A stretch of 64,000 bases of DNA from Chryseobacterium oncorhynchi (lineage in GTDB: Bacteria; Bacteroidota; Bacteroidia; Flavobacteriales; Weeksellaceae), in NCBI RefSeq assembly GCF_002899895.1, contig NZ_PPEI02000001.1, forward strand, positions 496,001 to 560,000, read 5' to 3'. A program made the position numbers and the translations under genes. The notes beneath the pieces are model-generated. The model was not told where the DNA came from. It ran no database searches and saw only the letters and a program-made list of their open reading frames with translations. Below, one piece after another: positions 43,170 through 51,880 of this stretch (position 1 is the first letter of the stretch; the number at the start of each line of letters is the position of its first letter).

Positions 43170-46028
43170 TTACATATAAGCTTCAATCGGCTCACAAGTA
43201 CACACTAAGTTTCTATCTCCATATGCTTCATCTACTCTTGATACAGAAGCGAAGAATTTGTGGTCTCTTACCCATTGTAACGGATAAGCTGCCTTTTCTC
43301 TGCTGTATGGCTTATCCCAAGAATCAGAGATCACCAATTGCTCTGTGTGAGGAGCGTTTTTCAATACGTTATTTGCCGGATCAGCCTGTCCGTTTGCAAT
43401 CTCATCAATCTCGTGCTTAATCGCAATTAAAGCTTCAGCAAAACGATCAATTTCAGACTTGCTTTCAGATTCTGTCGGCTCAATCATCAATGTTCCTGCA
43501 ACTGGGAAAGAAACGGTGGGAGCATGGAAACCATAATCCATCAATCTCTTCGCAACATCAGCCACTTCAATTCCTAAAGATTTGAACTGACGGAAATCTA
43601 CGATACATTCGTGAGCTACTCTTCCATTTTCGTTTGAATATAGAATTGGGAAATGCTCAGCCAAAATTACCTTAAGGTAGTTCGCATTCATAATAGCATG
43701 TCCTGTTGCTTTTTTCAGACCATCAGTACCTAACATTTTAATGTAAGAATAAGAAATGTTAAGAATTAAACCTGAACCGTAAGGTGCTGCAGAAATACCT
43801 TCAATAGCATCTTTAGTTCCAATTCTGATATTTGCATTAGATGGTAAGAATGGTACCAAGTGCTTAGCAACACAGATTGGACCTACTCCAGGACCTCCAC
43901 CTCCGTGAGGAATTGCAAAAGTCTTGTGAAGATTAAGGTGACAAACGTCTGCACCAATGTTTCCAGGACTTGTAAATCCTACCTGAGCGTTCATGTTTGC
44001 ACCATCCATGTATACCTGTCCTCCATGTTCGTGGATTAGGTTGGTAATTTCCTTGATGTTAGCATCAAAGAATCCGTAAGTAGACGGATAGGTAATCATT
44101 ACAGCTGATAAATTAGCTGAATGTTGTTCTGTTTTAGCTTTAAGATCTTCGAAGTCGATTTCCCCGTTTTCAAGGTTTTTAACAACAACGATCTTCATTC
44201 CTGCCATTGCTGCAGAAGCCGGGTTGGTTCCGTGCGCAGACTGAGGAATCAATACTACATTTCTGTGGTGATCACCTCTTGAGATATGGTATTCTCTGAT
44301 TACCATTAGTCCTGCATATTCTCCCTGAGCTCCGGAGTTTGGCTGTAAAGATGTTCCTGCGAAACCAGTAATTTCAGCAAGATCTTTCTCAAGCTCTGCA
44401 ATCATTTGCTGGTAACCACCTGCCTGATCTACCGGTACAAATGGATGTACACTACCCCAATCTGCCCATGAAAGTGGCAACATTTGAGTAGCTGCGTTAA
44501 GCTTCATTGTACAAGATCCTAGAGAAATCATTGAATGCGTCAATGATAAATCTTTTCTCTCAAGACGCTTGATGTAACGCATCAATTCTGTTTCTGTATG
44601 GTATTTGTTGAATACTTCTTCTGTAAGAATTTCATCCTTTCTAAGGTTTTCTTCCGGAATGCTGTATCCTTCTTTTATTTCTAATTTGAAAGTTTGCTTA
44701 TCTTTAAATTGAGCGAAAGAAGCCATTAGATAGTTTAATTTCTCTAATGTTGTACTTTCATTGATCGCAATACTTACAACTCCTTCTGTAAAGTAGTTAA
44801 GGTTAAGTCTGTGATCCTGCATCAATCTTACCAATCTTGCTTTTTCATCCTCAGCCATTACAATTTTCACTGTATCGAAGATAGGCTCTTCTACCGTCTG
44901 ATATCCTAATGCCTTAAGACCATTCTTTAATGCATTAGCTTTAAAGTGAATCTGATCAGCGATATAGTTTAATCCTTTTGGACCGTGATAAACAGCATAC
45001 ATACCAGCCATTACAGCCAATAGAACCTGAGCGGTACAAATGTTAGAAGTTGCTCTTTCTCTCTTAATGTGCTGCTCTCTTGTCTGTAAAGCCATTCTTA
45101 ATGCACGCTTTCCGTACATATCCTGAGAAACCCCAATGATTCTTCCAGGAATATCTCTTTTATAATCTTCTTTACAAGCAAAGAATGCTGCGTGAGGTCC
45201 TCCGTAACCTAATGGAATACCAAATCTCTGTGAAGTTCCCACAGCACAATCAGCACCCATTTCAGCCGGTGACTTTAATTTCACCAAAGCCATAGGATCA
45301 CAAGCAACAGCTACCTGAAGATCTAGTTTCTTATATTCTACAATATTTTCCGTATAGTCAAGAACAATACCGTTTTTTCCAGGATATTGCAATAACACTC
45401 CATAGTAAGAAGCATCGAATGCATGTGTTTTGTGGTCTCCTATTACGACTTCAATTCCAAGCCCCTCCGCCTTAGTTTTCAAAACAGAGATGGTTTGAGG
45501 CAATACAAGGTCAGAGATAAAGAATTTATTAGCTTCAGCCTTTTTCTGATCTTTGGTTCTGTTGTTGAAGAACATGTGCATTGCTTCAGCAGCTGCAGTT
45601 GATTCATCCAATAGAGATGCATTTGCCAATCCGAAACCTGTAAGATCACATACTACAGTTTGGAAATTAAGAAGCGCTTCCAGTCTTCCTTGTGCAATTT
45701 CTGCCTGATAAGGAGTATATGCAGTATACCAACTAGGATTTTCAAAGATATTTCTCTGAATAGCTGATGGTAAAAGCGTGTTGTGGTATCCGAAACCGAT
45801 ATAACTTGTATAATCAGTGTTTTTTGATGCCAAGTCCTTAGAATGGTTTAGCATTTCGTATTCCGAAAGCGGTTCTGAGATCTCAAGATCTTTTTCTAAA
45901 CGGATAGAAGAAGGGATAGTTTGAGAAATTAACTCTTCAATACTAGAAACGCCAAGTTTTTCCAACATCGCCTGTTTATCGGCTTCATTAAGAGAAATGT
46001 GACGGCTCACAAACTGTTCTGTATTCAT
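43170..46028 (-). CDS. gcvP: Glycine dehydrogenase (glycine cleavage system P protein)
   Basis: A 952-residue PLP enzyme that decarboxylates glycine and passes the aminomethyl group to GcvH. Single-chain form, length normal for the fused two-domain type. Clear motifs are FVSRHISLNEADKQAMLEKL at the N-terminus, YTPYQAEIAQGRLEALLNFQ, ERATSNICTAQVLLA, YAGLMVIREYH, and the PLP-lysine segment HLNLHKTFAIPHGGGGPG (Lys702). The gcvT and gcvH genes are not in the window, so the system is split. The terminator is the 28-base hairpin. It starts at the ATG 46028. Confidence 0.97.
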   Translation of the reverse strand: MNTEQFVSRHISLNEADKQAMLEKLGVSSIEELISQTIPSSIRLEKDLEISEPLSEYEMLNHSKDLASKNTDYTSYIGFGYHNTLLPSAIQRNIFENPSWYTAYTPYQAEIAQGRLEALLNFQTVVCDLTGFGLANASLLDESTAAAEAMHMFFNNRTKDQKKAEANKFFISDLVLPQTISVLKTKAEGLGIEVVIGDHKTHAFDASYYGVLLQYPGKNGIVLDYTENIVEYKKLDLQVAVACDPMALVKLKSPAEMGADCAVGTSQRFGIPLGYGGPHAAFFACKEDYKRDIPGRIIGVSQDMYGKRALRMALQTREQHIKRERATSNICTAQVLLAVMAGMYAVYHGPKGLNYIADQIHFKANALKNGLKALGYQTVEEPIFDTVKIVMAEDEKARLVRLMQDHRLNLNYFTEGVVSIAINESTTLEKLNYLMASFAQFKDKQTFKLEIKEGYSIPEENLRKDEILTEEVFNKYHTETELMRYIKRLERKDLSLTHSMISLGSCTMKLNAATQMLPLSWADWGSVHPFVPVDQAGGYQQMIAELEKDLAEITGFAGTSLQPNSGAQGEYAGLMVIREYHISRGDHHRNVVLIPQSAHGTNPASAAMAGMKIVVVKNLENGEIDFEDLKAKTEQHSANLSAVMITYPSTYGFFDANIKEITNLIHEHGGQVYMDGANMNAQVGFTSPGNIGADVCHLNLHKTFAIPHGGGGPGVGPICVAKHLVPFLPSNANIRIGTKDAIEGISAAPYGSGLILNISYSYIKMLGTDGLKKATGHAIMNANYLKVILAEHFPILYSNENGRVAHECIVDFRQFKSLGIEVADVAKRLMDYGFHAPTVSFPVAGTLMIEPTESESKSEIDRFAEALIAIKHEIDEIANGQADPANNVLKNAPHTEQLVISDSWDKPYSREKAAYPLQWVRDHKFFASVSRVDEAYGDRNLVCTCEPIEAYM

Positions 46029-46491
46029 TTTTATTTATTAGATTTTGTTTGTAAAAAGATGCGTAAAATTACAATTTTTTACACGATTGTACAACATCAT
46101 AAAACCATAGATAATTCACCCTGTCGTTCAGTTGTTTTAGTTCAATTTGCTTTTGATAGCCATCAGATAAGGTTTAGTTTATTTTAAACAGTAATTGTAT
46201 AGATTCTATAAATAATACTCAATAATACAACCTATTTATTGTCAATAAAATAGTGAAATATTCATTGAAAACTTTAAATAATTTTCAGTGATTTTAAATT
46301 AATCGGGAAATATATTAAGTTCATAATTATACAGTAAAAAATGTCTTGAAATGATTAATTATGGGGAATTTAAATTCGAATTATGTTAAATTTCCAGAGT
46401 ATTCTGAATGCTCAAAAAGCCAACAACACTGCTATTGATCAGGTTGTAAGAATTTTATGAAATTTTATTAATTATATTTATTCTAAATTAA
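46029..46491. other. Divergent intergenic region left of the Cys/Lys peptide gene
   Basis: 463 bases, very AT-rich. It should hold the gcvP promoter (minus strand). It contains the 12-bp palindrome GAATTTAAATTC at 46366-46377 and a 25-codon plus-strand frame at 46383-46460 without RBS. No recognisable RNA. Confidence 0.3.
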
Positions 46492-46499
46492 TATATTTG
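46492..46499 (+). promoter_or_regulatory. -7 promoter element placed 4 bases before an ATG
   Basis: TATATTTG matches TAnnTTTG exactly. Transcription would start at about 46504, which is the ATG itself, so a leaderless mRNA is predicted for the 50-residue gene. Confidence 0.5.
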
Positions 46500-46503
46500 C
46501 AAC

Positions 46504-46656
46504 ATGAATATGATTGTCCCGTTTAAAGTTCAGCCTTTGGCTCCTGCATATGCATTCAATAATGAAGAGATGTTCTGTGAAAAGAAATCTTGCTGTAAGA
46601 AATTCAAGAAAGGGAAAAGATGTAAAAAGTGTCCGGGAAGAAAGAAAATGGCTTAG
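46504..46656 (+). CDS. 50-residue Cys/Lys-rich peptide
   Basis: A short frame with an N-terminal MNMIVPFKVQPLAPAYAF segment and a strongly basic C-terminal half that contains five Cys (FCEKKSCCKKFKKGKRCKKC). The C-x-x-x-x-C-C ... C-x-x-C arrangement suggests a small metal (Zn or Fe-S) or nucleic-acid-binding protein. It converges on the J-domain gene, with 1 base between the two stop codons. A start at the second ATG (46510) is equally possible. The family is not known to me. Its coding nature is supported by promoter position, density of Cys/Lys and clean stop. Confidence 0.6.
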   Translation: MNMIVPFKVQPLAPAYAFNNEEMFCEKKSCCKKFKKGKRCKKCPGRKKMA

Positions 46657-46657
46657 G

Positions 46658-47305
46658 CTAAATAAATTCTTTTATTAAGAAGTATAAAGCAATTCCCAAA
46701 ATTACAATTCCCCAAAACAACATTGTAATTTTAGACTGCCCGTTTTTGTTCAAAGCTGTTCTCGGCTGAGATTTAAACATATCCTCTACTGTGTTTTTGA
46801 ATTTCTCTGTATCATTTTCAAAAACCTCTGTAATGGTAATTCCCTGAACTACGGTTTTATGCAGAAGTGAATTCGTTGCATGAAGCAAGAGTTGGAATTT
46901 CCCATCCTTAAATTCCGTGATCTTAAAAGTTCTTTCACCATAAGGTTTCTCCAATCCGAAAGGCAATACCTTTACCACATCGGCATTACTCGTTTGCCAA
47001 TTGATGATAATCTCCTCACCTTTTTTCGCATGAATTTTATTAGCTGTAAAAGTCTTTATTGCTGGCGGAATATTATATCTGAAGCTTCTTTGATGACTTT
47101 CTAAGTTCTGGTCATAGGAATGTCTTCTGCCTGGGTCACTCAATGTTTCATAAGCTTCCTGAATTTCACGGAAACGGTCTGCAAAGAAATCATCATTATC
47201 ATTCTTGTCGGGATGGTATTTTAAAGACAGCTTTCGATAAGCCTTTTTGATGTCTTCTTCTGAAGCATCCTGAGATATACCGAGAAAATAGTAGTAATCT
47301 TTCAT
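46658..47305 (-). CDS. Membrane-anchored J-domain (DnaJ-like) protein
   Basis: A 215-residue co-chaperone. Residues 1-65 are a J-domain ([20 protein letters not shown], then HPDK at 32-35 and [15 protein letters not shown]). A beta-rich middle domain spans 75-160, and one hydrophobic helix near the C-terminus (191-211) anchors it. There is no zinc-finger or DnaJ C-domain, so it is a type III J-protein that should recruit DnaK to the membrane. Start chosen at the ATG 47305. A longer frame from 47389 would begin upstream of a TATTTTTG promoter element (47315-47322) and lacks J-domain sequence. Confidence 0.88.
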   Translation of the reverse strand: MKDYYYFLGISQDASEEDIKKAYRKLSLKYHPDKNDNDDFFADRFREIQEAYETLSDPGRRHSYDQNLESHQRSFRYNIPPAIKTFTANKIHAKKGEEIIINWQTSNADVVKVLPFGLEKPYGERTFKITEFKDGKFQLLLHATNSLLHKTVVQGITITEVFENDTEKFKNTVEDMFKSQPRTALNKNGQSKITMLFWGIVILGIALYFLIKEFI

Positions 47306-47314
47306 TGAGCAATA

Positions 47315-47322
47315 CAAAAATA
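47315..47322 (-). promoter_or_regulatory. -7 promoter element of the J-domain gene
   Basis: On the minus strand TATTTTTG matches TAnnTTTG and lies 9 bases before the chosen ATG, so the leader would be very short. This supports the 47305 start over 47389. Confidence 0.5.
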
Positions 47323-47650
47323 AGGATTTATTTTTTTTTGTTTGATATTTACGGTAAAATTTTGATAGAAGAAAAGCTCTAAAAGTCATTGCGAATCAAA
47401 GATGAAGCAGTCTCAAAATGATTTTTATATTGATGATTTGAAAACGCAAAGGCACTAAAGGTTTTATAAGGTCGTTGCTTTTAAGGCACTAGGATTTTAT
47501 CTTCAATAAAATTTCAACAGCAGTTTTTTCATTCCGAGGATAGCAAGAAATCTAAACTTAGTATTAAAATAGTATTCACGCAGATTTTGCAAATGACTAT
47601 ATATCAATATCATCTGTGAGAAAGCGGGAAAGCAATAAAGTATAATCTAT
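47323..47650. other. Intergenic region with probable dispersed-repeat debris
   Basis: No gene apart from a minus-strand frame extending the J-domain gene upstream. The stretch from 47383 (GTCATTGCGAATCAAAGATG) resembles the sequence on the other strand near 54022-54000 (GTCATTGCAAATAAAG). Degenerate repeat material seems likely. Confidence 0.3.
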
Positions 47651-47699
47651 AAAATAAAAAAATTCCGGCGCGGGAAGCTCAGCTTCCCGCGCCGGAATT
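47651..47699 (-). terminator. GC-rich perfect-palindrome terminator
   Basis: Two 19-base arms (47661-47679 and 47681-47699, arm AATTCCGGCGCGGGAAGCT) flank a single base. On the minus strand they are followed by a T run. The stem is far richer in G and C than the surroundings. It ends the 85-residue gene at 47728. Confidence 0.85.
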
Positions 47700-47727
47700 A
47701 AACAATTTCAATTTAGTCTTTTACGAA

Positions 47728-47985
47728 TTATGCTTCGCAGGTATTATCTTTTCTGCAGCATCTTGAAGCGAATTCCTTTTTGAATTTTCCTTTCAATGCT
47801 TCATACTCTTCATTATTCATTTCTCTGATCTTGTCAGCTAATCCAAATGGAGATTTTTCTTTGATTCCGTATTCATCAAAAATACCTTTAATAAATCTTT
47901 TTCTTTGTACTGCTTTTTTAGCGATTAAAGCTACACCTACAACGGCTAATGCTCCAAGAGCACCTTTTAATGCTGAATTTTTCAT
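47728..47985 (-). CDS. Small membrane protein with Cys-rich tail
   Basis: An 85-residue protein with an N-terminal hydrophobic helix (5-22: ALKGALGALAVVGVALIA), a basic segment (KKAVQRKRFIKG) and a helical tail ending in four Cys among basic residues (SRCCRKDNTCEA). It is the third gene of the ECF sigma group. Its tail resembles the tail of the 110-residue protein before it: both end in a Glu/Lys helix and then Cys. This hints that they are related accessory proteins. Function unknown. The gene ends at the GC-rich hairpin. Confidence 0.65.
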   Translation of the reverse strand: MKNSALKGALGALAVVGVALIAKKAVQRKRFIKGIFDEYGIKEKSPFGLADKIREMNNEEYEALKGKFKKEFASRCCRKDNTCEA

Positions 47986-48076
47986 TTTTTCAAAATTTTA
48001 AATTTTACTACTTCTTGTTTTTTATATAGACGAATGAATTTTAATTTTACTTTACTACTTCTTTAAAATTTCTAAA

Positions 48077-48409
48077 TTATTCGTTGTTTCTGTTGAAGAA
48101 TCCTCCGGAGCATTTATTCTTCCATACTTCCTTGAATTTTTCTTTGTCTTCGGGCGACCACCCTTCCATGCTTTGTCTCATTTTTCTTTCCTTGAAATCT
48201 CTCATTCCTTTACCAAAATGAAAACCTCCGAAAAGGATCTTACTTAAGATCAATATTCCCATAGACTGCCAGAACGTAATGGCCTTTACTCCTAAAATTT
48301 CCGGAAGCAGACAATTCCATAGCATCATTACAATCCATGTAACGGCTAATAAAATTAATGGTGGACATAAGAATAAAAAAATCCAGCCCTTTTTGTGTTT
48401 ATGATTCAT
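48077..48409 (-). CDS. Small two-span membrane protein in the ECF sigma locus
   Basis: A 110-residue protein with two hydrophobic segments (about 9-34 and 43-62), the second Gly-rich (LFGGFHFGKGMRDFKER). A charged helical tail (WSPEDKEKFKEVWKNKC) follows, with one Cys near the end. It lies 11 bases downstream of the sigma gene, so it is co-expressed. It is in the position of an anti-sigma factor or membrane sensor, but I see no ASD or zinc anti-sigma motif. Function unknown. Confidence 0.65.
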   Translation of the reverse strand: MNHKHKKGWIFLFLCPPLILLAVTWIVMMLWNCLLPEILGVKAITFWQSMGILILSKILFGGFHFGKGMRDFKERKMRQSMEGWSPEDKEKFKEVWKNKCSGGFFNRNNE

Positions 48410-48420
48410 AATTTCTTTTT

Positions 48421-48999
48421 CTAACTTTTTAAATCTTCGTATAGTCTTCTCAACCTGTTTCTTAAATGCTTCACAGCATAGTTTTTTCTACTGATGATGG
48501 TCTTGATATTTTCTCCTTGTTCATCAGCAATCTCCTGAAGGGTTTTGTCGTTTAGTTCATTCTCTACGTAGACCAACCTTTGTTTTTCCGGGAGTTCATC
48601 AAGCGCCTCAAACAGTTTTTTCCAGATCTCATCCTGAAACATCTTCACTTCAGGACCTGCGCTATCATCCATCAATAAAATATCTTTGATGGAAAAACTA
48701 CCGTCTTCATCTTCGTAAACAAAATCTTCAAGATTTTCTGTTTTCTTTTTACGATAACGGTCCGTAATCTTATTCGCAGTGACCCTGTAAAGCCAGCCTC
48801 CTACATTTACAATCTCGGAAAGATTGGTAATGCTGCTGAACTGATACCACACTTCCTGCAGAATATCTTCTGCATCCTCTGTGTTTTTCACTTTGGGACG
48901 AATATAGGACATCAGCTTTCCTCCGTAGTTGGAAACGGTCTGCGAGATGATGCTTTCTTTCTCTTTCTGTGGCATTGTTATTTTTTCGACAACCTCCAT
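48421..48999 (-). CDS. ECF-type RNA polymerase sigma factor
   Basis: A 192-residue sigma-70-family protein with only regions 2 and 4. Region 2 includes NTEDAEDILQEVWYQF (promoter -10 contact) and VGGWLYRVTANKITDRYRK. Region 4 includes LPEKQRLVYVENELNDKTLQEIADEQG with the C-terminal helix ISRKNYAVKHLRNRL (-35 recognition). The gene precedes two small membrane proteins that end in Cys. No classical anti-sigma gene is present. It could respond to envelope or metal/redox stress, an inference from the Cys tails. Confidence 0.92.
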   Translation of the reverse strand: MEVVEKITMPQKEKESIISQTVSNYGGKLMSYIRPKVKNTEDAEDILQEVWYQFSSITNLSEIVNVGGWLYRVTANKITDRYRKKKTENLEDFVYEDEDGSFSIKDILLMDDSAGPEVKMFQDEIWKKLFEALDELPEKQRLVYVENELNDKTLQEIADEQGENIKTIISRKNYAVKHLRNRLRRLYEDLKS

Positions 49000-49150
49000 A
49001 CTGATATGACGACTGTCTTCTTGGTTTTACTTTAATAAATTTATAATATTTTTCTTAGAATTCAATTTTTCTTGTATCCATCGGCTTTCTATTTCATAAA
49101 ATATTTTTCTATTATTTATATACTTAACTATCTAACATCTCAATAATAAC

Positions 49151-49185
49151 AAAAAAGAAACGGAGGATACTACATCCTCCGTTTC
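49151..49185 (-). terminator. Terminator of the S9 peptidase gene
   Basis: 12-bp perfect stem (arm GAAACGGAGGAT, 49157-49168 with 49174-49185) with a 5-base loop. On the minus strand it is followed by six T residues. It is 22 bases beyond the stop codon. Confidence 0.88.
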
Positions 49186-49207
49186 CATCATTATAAAAAT
49201 TTTAAAC

Positions 49208-51217
49208 TTACTTAGCCTTATTGAAATTCTCTGCAAAGAATCCTAGCATCGACTTGTAAAATTCGATTCTGTTCGGTTCTTTTCCGAATCCGTGTCCTTC
49301 ATCATATTTTACCATGTAAGGTACTTCAAATCCTTTAGCACGCATAGCTTTCACAATCTGATCAGATTCATTGATATTTACTCTAGGATCATTGGCACCC
49401 TGAACTACAAATAATGGCTTTTTAATCTTATCAATCTGGAAAACAGGAGATACTTCCTTGGCGATTTTAGCTTCTTCAGGGTTATCTAAATCATACCAGA
49501 TTTGTTTTACCATCTCTTTGTAAGGTTTCCAGTATTCCGGGAACGATTCGAAGAATGTAAAAATATTGGATACTCCTACATAATCCACTCCACAAGCATA
49601 TAAATCGGGAGTTTTGATCAAGCCCATCAAGGTAGCATATCCTCCGTGGCTGCCTCCGTAAATTGCGATCTTATCTTTATCTACCCACCCTTGGCTGATG
49701 GCATATTTTACTCCATCTTCTACATCATCCATTGCTTTTCTTCCAATCTGCTTATATCCTGCTTTTTGGAATTCTTTTCCATATCCTCCTGAAATTCTGA
49801 AATTCACCTGAAGTGTAGCATAGCCTCTGCTTGCAAACAGCTGGCTTTCTGGGTTGAAGCCCCAATCATCTCTGATTCCCTGAGGGCCCCCATGTGGATT
49901 CACAACTAAAGGAACCTTTTTGCCTTCTAATGCTGCTTTAGGCAGGGTAATATAACCACGAATTGTTAGTCCGTCTCTACTTTTGAATTCAATTGGTCTC
50001 ATTTCTGCCATATCCTCTTCTTTCAACTGTGGCATCAGGTTATAAAGAAGTTTTGTTTGCTTGGTCTTTGTGTCATACTCGTAGTACGTTCCATATAGCT
50101 TATCGCTTCCTACTACTACAAGAAGTTTATCATTATTATCATCTGAAGAAACGATACCAAATTCCTTATCTCCAAACTGAGATTTTAGCTTATCATCAAT
50201 TTCTTTATAGAATTTACTTACCGGAACCGTTTCTCCTTTTACGCCGTTATAACTAACGTAATCCAGTTCATAATTTCTGTTCTTACCAGAAACACTTATT
50301 GAGCTTACATCATATACCGGATTGGAATAAACCTCCTTGATTACAGCATTTTTCTTTAAATCATATAAAACAATCTTTGCTTTATCACTGTCTAGATTAG
50401 TGACCACATAAGCTTCGTCTTTGTTCTTGGAATTATCATTAAATCTGACAATACTGAATGTATCTGACCAATCCGTTGACTTAATCAGATTGAATTTCCC
50501 TGTCTGCAGGTCTTTATAGTAAGTCTTCGTTGTTAATCCGTTTTCAAGAATAGTATATCCTCTTAAATTTCCGTCTTTATCAAAAATATAGTCGTCAATA
50601 GGGCTATTGGCATCTTTATTTTCATACAATTGGGTTATTTCTCCTGTTACGAAGTTAACTTTATAGGGTTCAAAGATCTGTTTGTTGTTCTTATTCATTG
50701 TCACTACAACGAAGTCTGTATCTTTTATCGGAATAATTGAGCCTAATGTAATTCCGTCAAATGGAGTTAAATCCTTAAGGTTACTACCATCGGTGTCCGC
50801 AGCATAAAGATGAATATTCTCATTACCCCCTTTGTCCTGTGTATAGAATAAGCGGTTTTTATTCAACCAGCCATAGGCTTTTATCAGGTCATCTTTTTCT
50901 ACAATTGCCTTGGTAATTTTCCCTGTGCTTAATTCTTTAACATAGACATGATTTTTACTGTCCTTGTCTTTTTCTTTATAGGAAAGGAACTTTCCATCCG
51001 GCGATATTTTAAATTGGGAAGCCTTTGGTCTTGCAAAGTAATCTTCAACTTTATACTTGAAGTTTCCTTTGTCATAAGAAACAAGCTTCTCAAGATTAGC
51101 CTTGGTAGACGGAAGCGTGGGATCTCCCGGAAGTTTGGATGTAGAACTCTGTGCATTTATCATAATAGCAGAAAGTACAATATAAGCTGTACCGAAAATT
51201 TTGGAATTTAGATTCAT
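49208..51217 (-). CDS. S9-family (prolyl oligopeptidase-type) exported peptidase
   Basis: A 669-residue serine peptidase with a signal peptide (1-22, MINAQS). A beta-propeller N-domain covers about 50-390. The C-terminal alpha/beta-hydrolase domain carries NPHGGPQGIRDDWGF, GGYGKEFQKAGYKQIGRKAMDDVEDG and the nucleophile GGSHGGY (Ser523). The Asp is likely in QGANDPRVN and the His in YDEGHGFG. The family includes dipeptidyl and acylaminoacyl peptidases, which cut short peptides. As an exported enzyme it probably processes peptides in the periplasm. Monocistronic. Confidence 0.93.
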   Translation of the reverse strand: MNLNSKIFGTAYIVLSAIMINAQSSTSKLPGDPTLPSTKANLEKLVSYDKGNFKYKVEDYFARPKASQFKISPDGKFLSYKEKDKDSKNHVYVKELSTGKITKAIVEKDDLIKAYGWLNKNRLFYTQDKGGNENIHLYAADTDGSNLKDLTPFDGITLGSIIPIKDTDFVVVTMNKNNKQIFEPYKVNFVTGEITQLYENKDANSPIDDYIFDKDGNLRGYTILENGLTTKTYYKDLQTGKFNLIKSTDWSDTFSIVRFNDNSKNKDEAYVVTNLDSDKAKIVLYDLKKNAVIKEVYSNPVYDVSSISVSGKNRNYELDYVSYNGVKGETVPVSKFYKEIDDKLKSQFGDKEFGIVSSDDNNDKLLVVVGSDKLYGTYYEYDTKTKQTKLLYNLMPQLKEEDMAEMRPIEFKSRDGLTIRGYITLPKAALEGKKVPLVVNPHGGPQGIRDDWGFNPESQLFASRGYATLQVNFRISGGYGKEFQKAGYKQIGRKAMDDVEDGVKYAISQGWVDKDKIAIYGGSHGGYATLMGLIKTPDLYACGVDYVGVSNIFTFFESFPEYWKPYKEMVKQIWYDLDNPEEAKIAKEVSPVFQIDKIKKPLFVVQGANDPRVNINESDQIVKAMRAKGFEVPYMVKYDEGHGFGKEPNRIEFYKSMLGFFAENFNKAK

Positions 51218-51357
51218 AACTTATGCTTTAAAGTTAAAACTATTGCTTGCATTTAATCTTTTAATTGAAAAAATTAAAGCTTTTATATATAAGACAGCTT
51301 AAACCTCAAAACGTTACATAATTTAAGCATTATTTTTATAAAAAAAATCAAATAAAT

Positions 51358-51382
51358 AAAAAAGACAGCTTTAAAAGCTGCC
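51358..51382 (-). terminator. Terminator of the DoxX-family gene
   Basis: Stem GACAGCTT/AAGCTGCC with one mismatch and a short loop (51364-51382). On the minus strand it leads into a T run. It ends 7 bases beyond the stop codon. Confidence 0.7.
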
Positions 51383-51388
51383 TTATAT

Positions 51389-51847
51389 CTAATGTAAATA
51401 AATTCCAAAGTACCAGGTCCACGCTATTAAAATGATCTGCATAGGAATCCTTTGAGCGTAAAGATATTGCATCCCCGGGCCTGTATAATCTGCCTTAAAA
51501 ATATTAATATTCTTTTTGGAAGAATTGATGTTAGCCACAAAGACCAACACATAAAATATGATTAATAAGATTGCCGTCATCTCACGAATAGGGGGAATCA
51601 TTAAACCTATTCCTGCAGCGATTTCTAAAAGTCCGGTAAAATATACCCAAAACATTTTGCCGGGAATAAACTCCGGGATCATCATCGCCATTCCTTTCTG
51701 AAACTTAAAATGAGAGAAACCTGTAAATATGATGAATACCGCCATTCCAAGGTTCCCTGAGAATACGAAGTCTGGTTTTCCCTGAAAAACTGTGGTTCCA
51801 AGCAAAGCCAATATAAATGTGCCGAATAGGATTACTAATAATTTCAT
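51389..51847 (-). CDS. DoxX-like small membrane protein
   Basis: A 152-residue protein with four hydrophobic segments (about 2-18, 30-48, 68-85, 90-108) and an extra one near 137-150. The pattern fits the DoxX-like group: GMAVFIIFTGFSHFKFQ, IPGKMFWVYFTGLLEIAAGIGLM, then ILLIIFYVLVFVANI. DoxX-type proteins are linked to quinol or thiosulfate redox chemistry and to membrane antioxidant complexes, but their role is unclear. It is the last gene of the long leftward cluster and lies 33 bases after an SRPBCC gene. Confidence 0.82.
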   Translation of the reverse strand: MKLLVILFGTFILALLGTTVFQGKPDFVFSGNLGMAVFIIFTGFSHFKFQKGMAMMIPEFIPGKMFWVYFTGLLEIAAGIGLMIPPIREMTAILLIIFYVLVFVANINSSKKNINIFKADYTGPGMQYLYAQRIPMQIILIAWTWYFGIYLH

Positions 51848-51880
51848 ACGTTTTTAAATTCAAATAATAAGGAATGTAAT

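Noticed and set aside
46029-46160. Glycine riboswitch before gcvP
   Set aside because: No tandem aptamer-like conserved pairing is visible in the short upstream region.
46383-46460. 25-codon plus-strand frame
   Set aside because: Short, no promoter or RBS and no composition bias.
47306-47389. Longer frame of the J-domain gene from 47389
   Set aside because: A TATTTTTG promoter element lies inside it and the added residues have no J-domain match.
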